NCBI GenBank assembly: GCA_027422505.1
Contig: JAPQWV010001093.1
Location: 62,001 to 126,000 of the forward strand
Origin: Craterostigma plantagineum
Lineage: Eukaryota > Streptophyta > Magnoliopsida > Lamiales > Linderniaceae
Length of the DNA: 64,000 nucleotides
Direction: 5' to 3'
The notes below the pieces were generated by a model. That model saw only the letters and a program-made list of their open reading frames with translations, did no database searches and was not told the origin of the DNA. Below are positions 21,103 through 32,713 of this stretch, in pieces. Each line of letters opens with the position of its first letter. Positions within the stretch are counted from its first letter, which is position 1. The translations under genes were made by a program, and so were the position numbers.

Positions 21103-22191
21103 CAAGGCTCATGAATGTTTCGACCAAAGGCCTCGAAAGCCGATGTGGCGAACGAACGGTCGACGTAGTTTGGAGACTATCGTCGCTCGTGACGTCGGTT
21201 GGACACCCGACGTTAAAATTCTGTGTTGCATGTTTATGTGGGACATTTACGCGGGCTTAGGTTCAACCGGGTTATTTGTTTATGGGCCGTTTGCCGCCCC
21301 CCGGTATGTACATGGATTACGGGTTGTTTGGGAAATAATTCCCCCCGTGTTGTATTTTATTGCTTTATTAGTTAGGTTAGATAAAATGACGGCCGTTCGA
21401 CGCTAGGCGAGATTGGAGGATTCGACAACCATCGTAACGATGACTCGACGTTGGAAGATCGAAGACCCCGGTCGTTTTACGACCCATGTAATAGGACCAG
21501 TCTAGAAGTAGCCCGCATATTTGTCCATTTAAATTTCTTTCCTAGGGTTAGGAATTTATTTATCGCATTTACGTGCTCGTGCTTAATTTTAATATGCTAT
21601 GAGTTATAAAAATCTCCCGTACGAATACTAAGTGAGTAAAGGGATTGGATGCCCTGTCTTCTATCAAGCTCGGGCCTAGTTGTTACAAAACCTAAATGCA
21701 AGGTTTGGTTTCGGGTATGCCGGCGCCTTGCATTTGCTTTTGTTTCGGCTTGCTCGGGTGCATTTGTGCTGCTCGCCAAGACCACACTGTGCGGTAAAAC
21801 GTACGGTTCAAGTGTGCGGTTTTGAGCAACGTTGATAGGTCACACTTAGACAGTCATACCGCCTTGTTTCGGGTTTGCCGGCGGGGGTCCCTGACTGAGA
21901 CAAAGATAGTTGAGACATTCGACAAGGTCGGATTCGGGCGGAGCACGACTTCGTGGGCCGCTGCAAACTAATAAAACGACAGAGGTTGAGGTTTGCACCA
22001 GTCCACGGGGACATCAACTCCACTATCGAAGTTATCAATGAAACTTCCAAAACATCCGTAGGGAGAATGGAGTTTATGAAAAGATAGTGGGAGTCAAACG
22101 GAATAAAAAGTCCTTGTTCGCGTTTGATAACCTATACAATCGACTTAATATGCCTTTTATTTTCTGCAGCATTTTCTCTCTTTGTGAAATT
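21103..22191 (+). other. Copia B untranslated leader
   Basis: About 1.1 kb lies between the primer site and the likely gag start, with no conserved coding sequence. Just before the ATG at 22192 is a pyrimidine-rich run ending TTTTCTGCAG at 22160-22169, which looks like a 3' splice site. Signals for packaging are expected in such leaders but none can be named from sequence alone. Confidence 0.5.
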
Positions 22192-25100
22192 ATGTCGACC
22201 GCTTTAAATGTACTGCTCAAGGAGAATAGGTTGACTGGGCCAAACTATTCTGACTGGCTTCGCAACTTGAGGATTTTCCTCGAGATTGAGAACCTAGTTT
22301 ATATCCTTGACTCCGAAATGCCGCCAGCCCTAGGGGCGCGGGCATCCGAGCAGGCTCGTGCCGCTTATGACAAGCGACTGCGTGACGAGAAGCTCGTAAA
22401 GGCTCATGTCCTCGGATCGATGAGTAACGCACTGCAGCATAGCCATGAAAATATGGCTGATGCTCGGGTGATGGTTCAACATTTGAAAGAGCTTTACGGT
22501 GAGACGTCTAGGACAGCTCGCTATGCGACTTCGTCGCAGCTCTTCCGATCGAGGATGTCTGAGGGTGAGAATGTTGGCGAGCATGTTATGAACATGATCA
22601 CCATGATCGAGAGGTTGGAGACTCTCAATTTTCGATTTGATCGGGAATTACAAAATGATCTCATCTTGCAGTCCCTGCCTCCGTCCTTCAATGCGTTCAT
22701 TGTGAACTACCATCTGAACGGCATGACGCTATTGCTTCCTGATCTGATGAATCAGTTAGCAACGGCGCAAGGTCAGATGAAGAGGGCAAAGCAGACTGCA
22801 CTTGTTACCACTTCTTCAAAGCCCCAGAAAGGCAAAAAGAAGAAGGGCAACAAGCTCAAGCCGACAGGGAAGGTTTCCAAGAAGAAACTATCTTCTGGGA
22901 AATCGAAACAAACCGGTGTAAAGCCGACGGATAGGTGTCTGCATTGCGGTGCGCTGGGCCACTGGAAGCGTGACTGTCCGAAGCTCAAGGGTGAGCAGGC
23001 TGCGTCAGGTATGGAACTTAATGTTTTAGAAACAGTTTGTTCTTCATCTGTATACTCTACTTCCTGGATATTGGATTCGGGGGCTAGTACTCACATTTGT
23101 GTTTCCACGCAGGGTCTGGGACCAAGTAGAGCGCTTGGGGAGCGTGAGATCGAGGTCAGAGTGGGAAGCGGGGATAGTATCTCGGCAAGCCACGTCGGAT
23201 CAAGATCTCTTGTATTATCTTCTGGGCATGTGTTGCGTTTGTACGATTGTCTTGTACTCCCGAGGGGATTTAAGAACATCGTCTCCATTCCTGTTTTGAG
23301 CAGGAGTGGTTATGTATTTAGTTTTAATAATAATACATGCCACATTATGTATAGAAATAAAAATGTTGGCAACGCGACACTATTTAATGGTTTGTACTAT
23401 TTAAATACCCAGAACGATGTATCTGTGAATACTGTCACAAATAAACGAAAGTCGGGAATAAATGCGCGATACTTGTGGCATCTTCGATTAGGTCATGCTG
23501 GAGAACGTAAGATCCACGAGTTGGAGAAAAACGGGATATTGACACCGTTGGGATCAGATCCCTATCCGACTTGTGAGTCATGCCTCAAAGGTAAAATGAC
23601 CCGATCACCCTTCACCGGGACTTTTAATAGAGCCACGGAAATTCTCGGTTTAATTCACACGGACGTTTGCGGGCCATTCAATGTGAAAGCTCGAGGTGAC
23701 TTCCACTATTTTATTACCTTTACGGATGATCACAGTCGTTACGGACTAGCGTATCTGATGAGGTATAAAGCTGATGCTCTTGAAAGGTTCAAGGAGTATA
23801 AGGCCTTGGTGGAAAACCAAACTTCGAAGCTCATTAAAGCCATTCGATCGGATCGAGGTGGCGAGTACATGAGTGTCGAGTTTGACCAGTTCTTGAAGGA
23901 GAATGGTATAATATCACAGATGACTCCGCCCGGCACGCCACAATTGAATGGCGTGGCCGAACGTAGAAACCGAACTTTATTAGATATGGTTCGTTCTATG
24001 TTGGGCTATACAGATTTACCGATGTCATTGTGGGGATACGCGCTTTTGACAGCGGCATATACCATTAACCGGTGTCCCTCAAAGTCTGTTAACGGCATTC
24101 CGTATGAGATATGGACTGGTCGTTTACCCAGCTTGTCACATATTAGGATTTGGGGTTGCCCCGCCTATGTGAAAAAGCTGAAAACAGACAAATTGGAGTC
24201 AAGATCTATAAAAGGACGTTTCATAGGTTACCCCGAAGACTCTATGGGGTACCTATTCTATTTTCACGATGATCAAAGGATCGTTGTTGGCCTACATGCA
24301 CATTTTCTCGAGGAAGAGTTCATTCGAGATTTTGGCATTGGCCGTGAGGTCACTCTCGAGGAGCAGTCGACCGAAACGCCCACACAGGATTCGGATGGTC
24401 CGAGCGAACCAGTCATGCGACGATCTGAAAGGGTGCCTCGCCAACCACAGCGGTATGGCATGTCACATGTCGAACAAGGTTATGTTGCGACTAGGGGATT
24501 TCTAAGAGAAGATCCCGCTACTTTCGATCAAGCTATATCCGATGTTGACTCAGCGAGATGGATTGAGGCTATGCGAGCTGAGATGGACTCAATGTACTCC
24601 AACAAAGTCTGGACTCTTGTAGACCTACCGAGTGGTTTTAGACCAATCGGTTGTAAATGGATTTACAAGAGAAAGATTGGATCTGACGGACAAGTTGAGA
24701 CGTACAAGGCCAGGTTGGTTGCCAAGGGCTATAACCAAAAAGAGGGAGTTGACTATGAGGAGACTTTCTCACCTGTAGCCATGATCAAGTCCATCCTGAT
24801 AATGCTCGCGATAGCTGCGCATTATAATTATGAGATTTGGCAGATGGACGTCAAAACGGCGTTTCTTAATGGATTCCTCAAGGAGGAGATCTATATGGAG
24901 CAGCCCAAAGGTTTTGAGTCGCACGCAGATGCTCACAAAGTGTGCAAACTGAATCGGTCGATTTACGGACTGAAACAGGCCTCTCGTAGCTGGAATCTAC
25001 GTTTTGATGAAGCAGTTCGGAACTATGGATTCGTGAAAAACGTAGATGAGCCATGTGTCTACAGAAAGAGCAGTGGGAGTATGGTGTCGTTCCTTGTATT

Positions 25101-26088
25101 GTACGTGGATGATATCCTTTTGATAGGAAACGACATTGGGATGCTCTCATCGGTGAAAGCATGGCTTTCAACCGAATTCTCCATGAAAGACCTGGGAGAA
25201 GCGACGTATATACTAGGTATTCGCTTGTTCAGGGATCGAGCGAACCATACGATCGGCTTATCTCAGGCCCTTTACTTAGAGAAAATCCTGAAGAAATTCA
25301 GAATGGATGACTCTAAGAGAGGATTCTTACCAATGCGACATGGGATCCATTTGTCAAAGTCAATGTCACCTCAAAGTGAGGAAGACAGACGACGGATGAG
25401 TGGGATACCGTATGCATCTGCAGTGGGTAGTCTGATGTACGCGATGTTGTGTACACGGCCGGACATTGCCTATGCTGTGAGCGTGGTCAGTCGGTTTCAG
25501 GCAAACCCAGGGGAAGAACATTGGACAGCTGTTAAGAATATCTTTAAATACCTTAGACGGACTAAAGACTTAACACTGGTTTATGGAGGAGCGGGACTAG
25601 AAGTAGTTGGTTATACCGATTCGGACTTCCAGTCAGACGTGGATGACCGAAAATCTACTTCAGGTTTTGTATTCGTGCTCAACGGTGGGGCAGTGTCTTG
25701 GAGAAGCTCCAAGCAAAGTACAACTGCCGATTCCACGTGCGAGGCAGAATACATAGCAGCCTCAGAGGCAGCTAAAGAAGCTGTTTGGATGAAAAAGTTC
25801 TTGGAGGAACTTACTGTGGTACCAGTTGCTGACAGACCGCTTACACTTTGGTGCGATAATAGCGGTGCAGTCGCGCAAGCAAAGGAACCACGATCTCATA
25901 GCAAGTCCAAACATATTGAGAGAAAATATCACGTATTACGTGAGTTCGTTGAAAACGGGATGGTCGCCGTGCAGAAAATCGCCACCGCAGAAAACGTGGC
26001 GGACCCGCTCACGAAGCCCTTGTCCCAAGCAGTTATGGAACAGCATCTGGACAAGATGGGGCTACGATACCATTGCGACTGGCATTAG
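22192..26088 (+). CDS. Copia B gag-pol polyprotein, apparently intact
   Basis: One open frame; it is open from 22087 without an ATG, and the conserved N terminus MSTALNVLLKENRLTGPNYS starts at the ATG at 22192. In codon numbers counted from 22087: gag about 36-250; zinc knuckle CLHCGALGHWKRDC 284-297; protease WILDSG 327-332 (Asp330); pre-integrase zinc finger about 460-505; integrase DDE triad Asp526, Asp589, Glu625 with 35 residues between the last two; reverse transcriptase Asp921 and YVDD 1006-1009; RNase H Asp1178, Glu1221 and Asp1257. The order is that of Ty1/copia, of the TNT1-like type. The protein would form virus-like particles, copy the RNA into cDNA and integrate it. No stop or shift breaks it, and with near-identical LTRs it may be functional. 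Which copia lineage it belongs to is not settled here. Confidence 0.95.
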   Translation: MSTALNVLLKENRLTGPNYSDWLRNLRIFLEIENLVYILDSEMPPALGARASEQARAAYDKRLRDEKLVKAHVLGSMSNALQHSHENMADARVMVQHLKELYGETSRTARYATSSQLFRSRMSEGENVGEHVMNMITMIERLETLNFRFDRELQNDLILQSLPPSFNAFIVNYHLNGMTLLLPDLMNQLATAQGQMKRAKQTALVTTSSKPQKGKKKKGNKLKPTGKVSKKKLSSGKSKQTGVKPTDRCLHCGALGHWKRDCPKLKGEQAASGMELNVLETVCSSSVYSTSWILDSGASTHICVSTQGLGPSRALGEREIEVRVGSGDSISASHVGSRSLVLSSGHVLRLYDCLVLPRGFKNIVSIPVLSRSGYVFSFNNNTCHIMYRNKNVGNATLFNGLYYLNTQNDVSVNTVTNKRKSGINARYLWHLRLGHAGERKIHELEKNGILTPLGSDPYPTCESCLKGKMTRSPFTGTFNRATEILGLIHTDVCGPFNVKARGDFHYFITFTDDHSRYGLAYLMRYKADALERFKEYKALVENQTSKLIKAIRSDRGGEYMSVEFDQFLKENGIISQMTPPGTPQLNGVAERRNRTLLDMVRSMLGYTDLPMSLWGYALLTAAYTINRCPSKSVNGIPYEIWTGRLPSLSHIRIWGCPAYVKKLKTDKLESRSIKGRFIGYPEDSMGYLFYFHDDQRIVVGLHAHFLEEEFIRDFGIGREVTLEEQSTETPTQDSDGPSEPVMRRSERVPRQPQRYGMSHVEQGYVATRGFLREDPATFDQAISDVDSARWIEAMRAEMDSMYSNKVWTLVDLPSGFRPIGCKWIYKRKIGSDGQVETYKARLVAKGYNQKEGVDYEETFSPVAMIKSILIMLAIAAHYNYEIWQMDVKTAFLNGFLKEEIYMEQPKGFESHADAHKVCKLNRSIYGLKQASRSWNLRFDEAVRNYGFVKNVDEPCVYRKSSGSMVSFLVLYVDDILLIGNDIGMLSSVKAWLSTEFSMKDLGEATYILGIRLFRDRANHTIGLSQALYLEKILKKFRMDDSKRGFLPMRHGIHLSKSMSPQSEEDRRRMSGIPYASAVGSLMYAMLCTRPDIAYAVSVVSRFQANPGEEHWTAVKNIFKYLRRTKDLTLVYGGAGLEVVGYTDSDFQSDVDDRKSTSGFVFVLNGGAVSWRSSKQSTTADSTCEAEYIAASEAAKEAVWMKKFLEELTVVPVADRPLTLWCDNSGAVAQAKEPRSHSKSKHIERKYHVLREFVENGMVAVQKIATAENVADPLTKPLSQAVMEQHLDKMGLRYHCDWH

Positions 26089-26111
26089 GTGCATCGCATG
26101 GCATTCGAGTG

Positions 26112-26123
26112 CAAGTGGGAGGC
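26112..26123 (+). promoter_or_regulatory. Copia B polypurine tract
   Basis: The purine-rich AAGTGGGAGG lies directly before the 3' LTR start at 26124, the normal place for the plus-strand primer. It is interrupted by a T and ends in C, so it is weaker than the gypsy tracts here. Confidence 0.75.
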
Positions 26124-28522
26124 TGTTAGGGAGTGTGCCCTCGGAATGCCATACGAGGACTAGGAATAGTATAGGGCGCATGATGATGTATAGGTTGTAA
26201 GACAGGTTTATTGTATATACCGTCAAATAAATTAATGAATATTTATTTTCATTATAATAAAGGCATTATTATTTATTTATCGAATTTAAAGTCTACTTGG
26301 CATCTGGTAGTGCGATAAATAAATAACACCCAAATGTTTGAGTTGGACGTCTGATTCTCGTGGGACGAGAGAGGAGACACCGGACGGTCCTTAATCTCAA
26401 CATTAAATAAAAAGTCCGTAAGTCTAAGGATTTTAGGTGGGTGACTAGATATCCGAATATGACTTATCCATTGACGACCACATAGTATCGGTAGTGTCAC
26501 CGATTACCTGAGAGGTTGTGGGTCGTGATGGAGATATTGGTGATCGGAGAGATTGTGTATTCGGACATTCGGCTCGTATTCGTCTCAATCACATGGCTAG
26601 GATGTTGTCAATGATTGAACGAATGACTATAGCAGCCTCAGACCGATAGGGTCATTGACGGATTTGCTTTCGCGATTTCGGTTTGTCGCTAGTTGGCTAG
26701 GCTCGCAAGTGTTCATAAATGAGACACGGGTCAGCGACGAAACGCAACCGACTTTACGGAGGTGATTGCCGGGCTTTGACTGCTATCGGGATTCACTGCC
26801 TATATTCGTATAGGTTAATGTCCTATGAGGTAATCGGAGAGCGACGATTATAAAGCCTTCGGCCGAAGCTTGGAAAACTTGCTTGTATTAGATACGGAGC
26901 GGAGTTTAAATAATCGGTTCGGTCTCGATTATAACATAGTGTTAGGTTAGTGAGTTTGACATTTGCATGGCTCTCACCTAACCGGGACGCAAGTGAAAGG
27001 CGTAAGAAGTATTTAAATGTATACACTATAGTCGGTTCGCCCGAATTTCGATTAGATCAAAATTCGTTCTCAACTGGGATCTGTCCGGTACCGTGGGATT
27101 GGCTAGGCGAATACCGGGGCTCGTGGATTCCTCCCATGCCAGTTGAGACGGACCTAGAGAGTCGCGCTTAAAAATGGTAATGAACTTGAATGAAAACGGC
27201 GGGCTTTTCTGTGGAACCTAACGAATGAGATTCGTTGAGGTAGTGGCAAAGTTGATACGAGGTGTCGACGACTTAGTTAAATTCCAGTGACTGTCACGGA
27301 AATAACTAGGACTTAAGATTGTCTTAAGTGCTTAATTAATTAACTAAGTGGGCTCAATTATAATTAAAATAATTAGATTGGATTTAATTATTTTATTATT
27401 TAAAATTGAGGGACTAAATTAAGAATTTAAAAAACCTCAAGGGCCAAAATGAAATTGACATAAAATAAATAAATAAAAAAATATAGAAATATCTACACAT
27501 CCACGTTGGGATGTGTAGAAACTAATGACTCATTAGATGAGTCATTAACAAGTGTTTGACACTTGTCTCAATTAAATAAAAAAAAAAATGTTATAACCAT
27601 GCATATATGCATAAAACGTGAGATGCAAGGAGAGAGAGGGAATTTTTATGATTCATTGAACAAATAAGAAATAAAAGAAGAAAAGAAATAGAATTTATAG
27701 AAATTCTTAAGCCACTTTGAAGCTACGGGTTCGTTTGACGAGTCCCGACGCCCGAACTGAGTTGCGTCTAGCCATCGGGAGTATTCTCAGAGGTTCATTC
27801 AAGGTAATACCGGCGTGACGATCTAGCCCGGAAGTCCCGGGATCCAGACGAGGTGTAGCCACGTTCATCCGAGGCGACGACAGAAGAAATCCCGTTCACC
27901 GAAGGTATACCTCGAACCTTAACGATTTGATTTACGAAACATACCAAACGGTATCGGAATAATTCGAAAGACCCCTCGTTGGAAACGTCGGGAAGTGTAG
28001 AATTATTCTGGAAAATTTGGTATCGATCGGAAATCATTTCGGTCGTCAAATAGTCAAAAGACGGCAGACTGCCGTTTTACTCGAATTAATAATTTCGAAC
28101 CACAGATTTGATTTTGAGAAAAATATCAAACGATGTCGGAATAATTCGAGAGACCTATCGTTGCGAACGTTAGGAAGTGTAGAATTATTCTGGAAAGTTT
28201 GGTATTGATCAAAAGTCATTTCGGTCTCCAAATAATCGAAAAACGTCTGGTTGCCGCTTTGTTCGATTAATTTGGATCTAAATTATTAATTCAAATAAAT
28301 TGGAAATAAATTCGAATTTTGATAATTCGAATTAACCGCGATCTCTCGAGGCTTAAGGCAGCATCTCAGACCCTCGGGAGAAGCCGAATGGCGTAAGGTT
28401 AAATTTAGATATTAAAAATCGAAAATTCGCCACCCTACGCCGCTCGGTACAAACCATGCTTCCGCTATAGCCACGTTGCGCTGTTTTGGGGCCGGCGTCG
28501 ATTAATCGGGCCCACTCCAACA
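26124..28522 (+). repeat. Copia B 3' LTR
   Basis: 2399 bp, TGTTAGGG to CCAACA, nearly identical to 18689-21089. It contains the same hairpins (27492-27566) and the 182-bp direct repeat. It is followed by GTTCT. Confidence 0.95.
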
Positions 28523-28527
28523 GTTCT
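28523..28527. repeat. Target-site duplication GTTCT, right copy (copia B)
   Basis: Directly follows the LTR end CAACA. Tekay A LTR sequence (CACACT) resumes at 28528. Confidence 0.93.
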
Positions 28528-28710
28528 CACACTAGAAGGTCACCCGAAGGAATCTTCCCTTACTCAGTGTGGCCTCCACGCGGACGCTTCTCACTGGTAG
28601 CCAACACCAGGGCCACTAACCGCGGAGGTCACCCGAAGGAATCTTCCCTCCCGGTTAGTGCTTTACGCACTAGAAGGTCACCCGCAGGAATCTTCCCTTA
28701 CTCAGTGCGT
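28528..28710 (-). repeat. Hairpin cluster with conserved loops, Tekay A left LTR
   Basis: Three successive inverted repeats enclose near-identical loops containing GGTCACCCG and GGAATCTTCCCT. The stems differ: CACACT with AGTGTG, CACTAACCG with CGGTTAGTG, ACGCACT with AGTGCGT. The same set is at 36194-36376 in the other LTR. A related hairpin is in Tekay B (53841-53879). Confidence 0.85.
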
Positions 28711-29449
28711 GCCCCGGGCCGCATCCTCCAGGTTGCATCTCCCGCATACGGGGTATTCCCCCAGCCTCTTATACAGGCCTTATGGCTTCTTTTGCCATGG
28801 TCGCATAAGGGTAGCCGTGACTCTTCATTGAGTCGACACAAACGCCAATATCGGCGAGTATACATCGCACACAGACGATCTTACGCACGCTCTTACCTCA
28901 CATCTTACGTACTACTAATGCGTGCAAGTGCTCATGCCATGCTCATGTAAATATGCAGATCATACTATCATGCATATAAAATAACTTTGTCGTAAGATGC
29001 ACGTTCTACGTAAAATACACGAGCACGTAAATTCACGTAATCAGACGCAGGCAAGTTACGTATCGTAGTTGGATTTCTACTTACCTGTCGTCCAAGCGTA
29101 GTTAATATTCTCCCCGTTAGCTCCTAACGTACGACCTTTTTGAATAAAAGGGTTATGATGTTAGTACGTTTGCTTTTCTTGGATAATTCGTCGAAACAAT
29201 AATTTTCGTCATGTTTAGTTATTTAGACTTTGTATAAATTCCCTAGACCTCGCATCTCTCGATTTGCCTTATTAAATTTCCCAAGTCAGTCGATTTCTAT
29301 ATCTGTATTATATTTAAGTAAAGTTCTCGGCCCTTTAATAAATTTCTAAGTTAGAGAATTTAAATTTCTTTTGTGAAAGGCTTGGCGAAAGTCGTTTGAT
29401 TTTATTAGGTTTCGCCCGACTTTGCCTGTGTGGGACTTCAACATGATTT

Positions 29450-30240
29450 CCATATAAGCTCGACATTTTATCCCAAGCTTGATCTCGAGATTTAATATAA
29501 TTTTGACATCTGAAAATGTCGATATGAAACTCCACATAAATCTCGACATTTTCAAGTTTCGACCTTTACTTTGTCAATTCGACATTTTACTATCTTCTCG
29601 ACATTTTACTATCATCTCAACATTATATAAATCTCGGTATATCTTGTAATGAGACTCGATATTTACACAGTGAAAAATCTCGGTACACTAAGTCGACATC
29701 TTACTTGGCATTCGACATTTTATCATGCATCTCGACATTTTTAACTATCTAACTTCGACATTTATATTTCGACATTTGAAGAAAATGTCGACATGACTCA
29801 ACATGAGTCTCGACATCTTCACTCGACATTATATCTCGACATTTCAACAAAAATGTCGATATGAATTTTAATGTACATCTCGACATTACATAAATCTCGA
29901 TATTGTATTTCGACATTTCTCCTTAACATGATTTCGATATTTAAAGCAGAAAATGTCGACATGAGTTCAACATGCCTCTCGACATTTTCCTAATAACGTT
30001 TCGACATTTATGTCGAATTCTTTGAACCCGACATTTTATCCTTATCATTTCGACATTTATATCGACATATTTCCTAACAATTCGACATTTTATTACCATG
30101 GTTTCGATATTTTCATTAGGAAATGTCGACATGTAACTTGCATGGGTCTCGAGATTTATTAAAATGTCGATATATAAGTTATGTCGACATTTCATGCGAC
30201 ATTTATCCTAATAAATGACCCGATATCATACTTCGACTTT
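29450..30240 (-). repeat. TGTCGA hexamer array, Tekay A left LTR
   Basis: Plus-strand TCGACA (minus-strand TGTCGA) recurs many times at irregular spacing in AT-rich DNA, with occasional perfect ATGTCGACAT palindromes. The corresponding array in the right LTR is at 37120-37905. Orientation relative to the element is the same as in Tekay B. Confidence 0.88.
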
Positions 30241-30960
30241 TATCATCGTTTTCACCCCTCGATCTTGCTCCATAGCTTGTTCTTCCTAGCATTCTAAGTT
30301 CTAAAGCACATACTAAGCTACTTAACTCCATATTTGCTCCCACGAAAATCTTTATTGCGAACTTAAATTCGGTATTTAGGGTTTCTCGTGGCTTCTCCAA
30401 CCTCTTGCATTTAATCACCATTAATACTTTCAACTACATCTAAAGTAAATAATTAAGAGCTTAGGGAGGGGGTTTTACTTACCAACTTCGAATTCTCAAG
30501 CTTCTTGGTTCGAATTTGACTCGGCTTCTTCTCCTTTTCTTTTTCTTGCTTCGTGGGTTTTCTTGGGTGTGTTTGTCGAGTTTTTGGGTTTGTTTGATAA
30601 GATATTTTCTTAAAGTATGTTATTTAAGGTGTGGTGTGGACATGGGTTTTCCCTAATTCTTGGGGTGTTGTCTCCTATTTGCCCATTATCATAAATTGGG
30701 CCTACTTGCTAAGTCCTAACCCATTAGTAATTGAATTCCTAGCCCAACTTATCTTTAACCATTTTTCCTTGGGCAATTTTCGAAAATTACCCTTCCTAAG
30801 TTTTGGAGTCAACGTAACACAAAATTAATAGCACGTGACTGCATGGAATTTCTCATAATATTCACATAAGCATATAATACATACGTCATTATCATGAAAT
30901 CAAGTAAAGCATACACTTAATTTATTGGCCGACCTAATTTCCGGTACCGGGGTCCTACAT

Positions 30961-30976
30961 CCTCCCCCCCTTAAGG
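30961..30976 (-). promoter_or_regulatory. Tekay A polypurine tract
   Basis: Plus-strand CCTCCCCCCCTTAAGG next to the LTR gives an uninterrupted minus-strand purine run (AAGGGGGGGAGG) immediately before the LTR, the plus-strand DNA primer. Confidence 0.9.
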
Positions 30977-30994
30977 AGGATTTCGCCCCCGAAA

Positions 30995-32713
30995 TCAGTC
31001 CGTGTTGAACAATTCGGGGTAACGAATTCGCATTTCGTCCTCCCATTCCCATGTGGCTTCTTCCGTGGATTGGTTCCGCCACAACACTTTCACTAAAGGA
31101 ATGTCTTTGTTTCTAAGTCTTTTGGTCTCGTACATCAATATCTCCACCGGAGTCTCTTCGTAGCTTAGATCCGGTTTCAATTGTTGATGTAGAGATTCGT
31201 TTCCTAGAACGTGGTTCGGGTCAGCTATGTATTTTCGCAGTGTCGAGACGTGGAACACGTCATGCACTTGCGTTAATGACGCAGGTAGCTCCAGCTGGTA
31301 TGCTACCTCGCCTATCCATTTCAGTATCCTAAATGGTCCTATATACCTAGGACTTAGCTTTCCTTTCTTCCCAAATCTTTTCACGCCCTTCATCGGTGAT
31401 ACTTTAACAAACACCATATCGTCTTCTTTGAATTCCAGTGGTCGACGTCTTTGGTCAGCGTAGCTTTTCTGTCGGCTCTGCGCCGTTCGCATTCTTTCTC
31501 GTATCATGTTAATGGCTTCCGTCATTTCTCGTACTATGTCAGGGCCTAACACTGCCCGTTCGCCGACCTCATCCCAATGTACCGGGGATCTGCACCTACG
31601 CCCGTATAGCGCTTCGTACGGTGCCATCCCAATGGTGACGTGGTAGCTATTATTATAGGAAAACTCGATCAGTGGGAGGTACTTACTCCAATTCCCTTTG
31701 AAATCGAGTACACACGCTCGGAGCATGTCCTCCAGGGTCTGGATGGTTCGCTCGGATTGACCGTCCGTCTGCGGATGGTAGGCGGTACTAAAAGATAGCT
31801 TCGTTCCCATCGCCTTTTGCAAGCTCGTCCAAAATTTCGAAAGAAATCTGGAGTCGCGATCCGAGACTATTGAGGATGGAACGCCGTGCAGTCGCATTAT
31901 TTCTTGGATATAGAGCTCCGCGTACCGTTCCATGGAAAATGTCGTGCTAATCGGCAGGAAATGGGCAGACTTGGTGAGTCTGTCGACAATCACCCAAATC
32001 GCGTCGTGCCCCTTCGTGTTCCTCGGCAGTCCTACCACGAAATCCATGGTTATGTTATCCCATTTCCATTCCGGAATGGGTAACGGTTGTAGGGTTCCCG
32101 CCGGCCTTTGATGCTCGGCTTTTATCTGCTGGCACGTCAGGCACTGACTCACGAAAGTCGCGATGTCCTTTTTCATGCCTGGCCACCAGTAGTTCTCTTT
32201 CAAACCTCTGTACATCTTCGTTGCTCCTGGATGTACTGAGTATGCAGTGGCATGGGCTTCCGTCATTATCGTCCTTCTTAGCTCAGCGTTGTCTGGTACG
32301 TACAACCGATCCTTGAAATACAGTCGCCCGTCTTCCCTTATCATGAGGTCTCCGGTTGTTTGTTCCAGCTGTGCTTCCTTAATTTTCGTACACAATTCGT
32401 CTGTTTCCAGCGCTGTCTTGATTTGCTCCAGCAACGTTGGTTGCAAGGTTAAGGCTGCTAGCTGCGCCTCAACTTCGCCTAACCTTACGACTTCGACTTC
32501 CAGCAGTTGCAGTTCTGCACTAACTGCTTTTCTGCTTAAGGCATCGGCTACTATGTTCGCCTTGCCTGGGTGGTAGTTGATTACGCAGTCATAATCCTTA
32601 ACTAACTCTAACCACCTCCTCTGCCTCATATTCAACTCCTTTTGCGTAAAGAAGTACTTGAGGCTCTTGTGGTCAGTGTATATCTCGCACCGCTCTCCGT
32701 AGAGGTAATGCCT
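30995..32713 (-). pseudogene. Tekay A pol, downstream part: RNase H end, integrase, chromodomain
   Basis: This part follows an in-frame TAG (32714-32716) in the same frame; 26 codons lie between the stop and the next Met at 32635-32633. Counting from that Met (546 residues): end of RNase H with [18 protein letters not shown]; integrase zinc finger His128, His135, Cys165, Cys168; catalytic Asp198, Asp259, Glu295 (35 residues between the last two); and a chromodomain at about 491-546 ([18 protein letters not shown] ... [17 protein letters not shown]). Chromodomains steer integration of chromoviruses into heterochromatin. The part is intact in itself but disconnected from the upstream pol by the stop. 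Confidence 0.93.

Larger units (their letters stand above)
18689..28522 (+). mobile_element. Copia B: complete Ty1/copia element with intact polyprotein
   Basis: It runs LTR (18689-21089), primer-binding site, a 1.1-kb leader, one 4.0-kb gag-pol frame, a purine-rich tract, LTR (26124-28522), with GTTCT duplicated at both ends. The two 2.4-kb LTRs look nearly identical. I saw only a small indel in an A-run (about 20037-20050 versus 27467-27480) and two substitutions just before the last CA (ACTCATACA versus ACTCCAACA). All catalytic residues checked are present. This is the youngest insertion in the left nest and the best candidate in the window for recent or present activity. Confidence 0.95.
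28528..30959 (-). repeat. Tekay A 3' LTR, proximal piece
   Basis: It continues the LTR interrupted at 18688 and matches 36194-38624. It contains the hairpin set with conserved loop (28528-28710), a plus-strand image of a splice donor (CTTACCTGTCG at 29080-29090), the TGTCGA/TCGACA array (about 29450-30240) and a second donor image (TTACTTACCAAC at 30475-30486). It ends GGTCCTACA at 30959, which is the start of the LTR in the element's own direction. Confidence 0.93.

Noticed and set aside
28528..28710. Functional heat-shock promoter in Tekay A
   Set aside because: Only two adjoining half-sites (nGAAnnTTCn) per loop are clear. A strong element needs at least three, so this is kept as an alternative reading of the hairpin finding, not as a feature.
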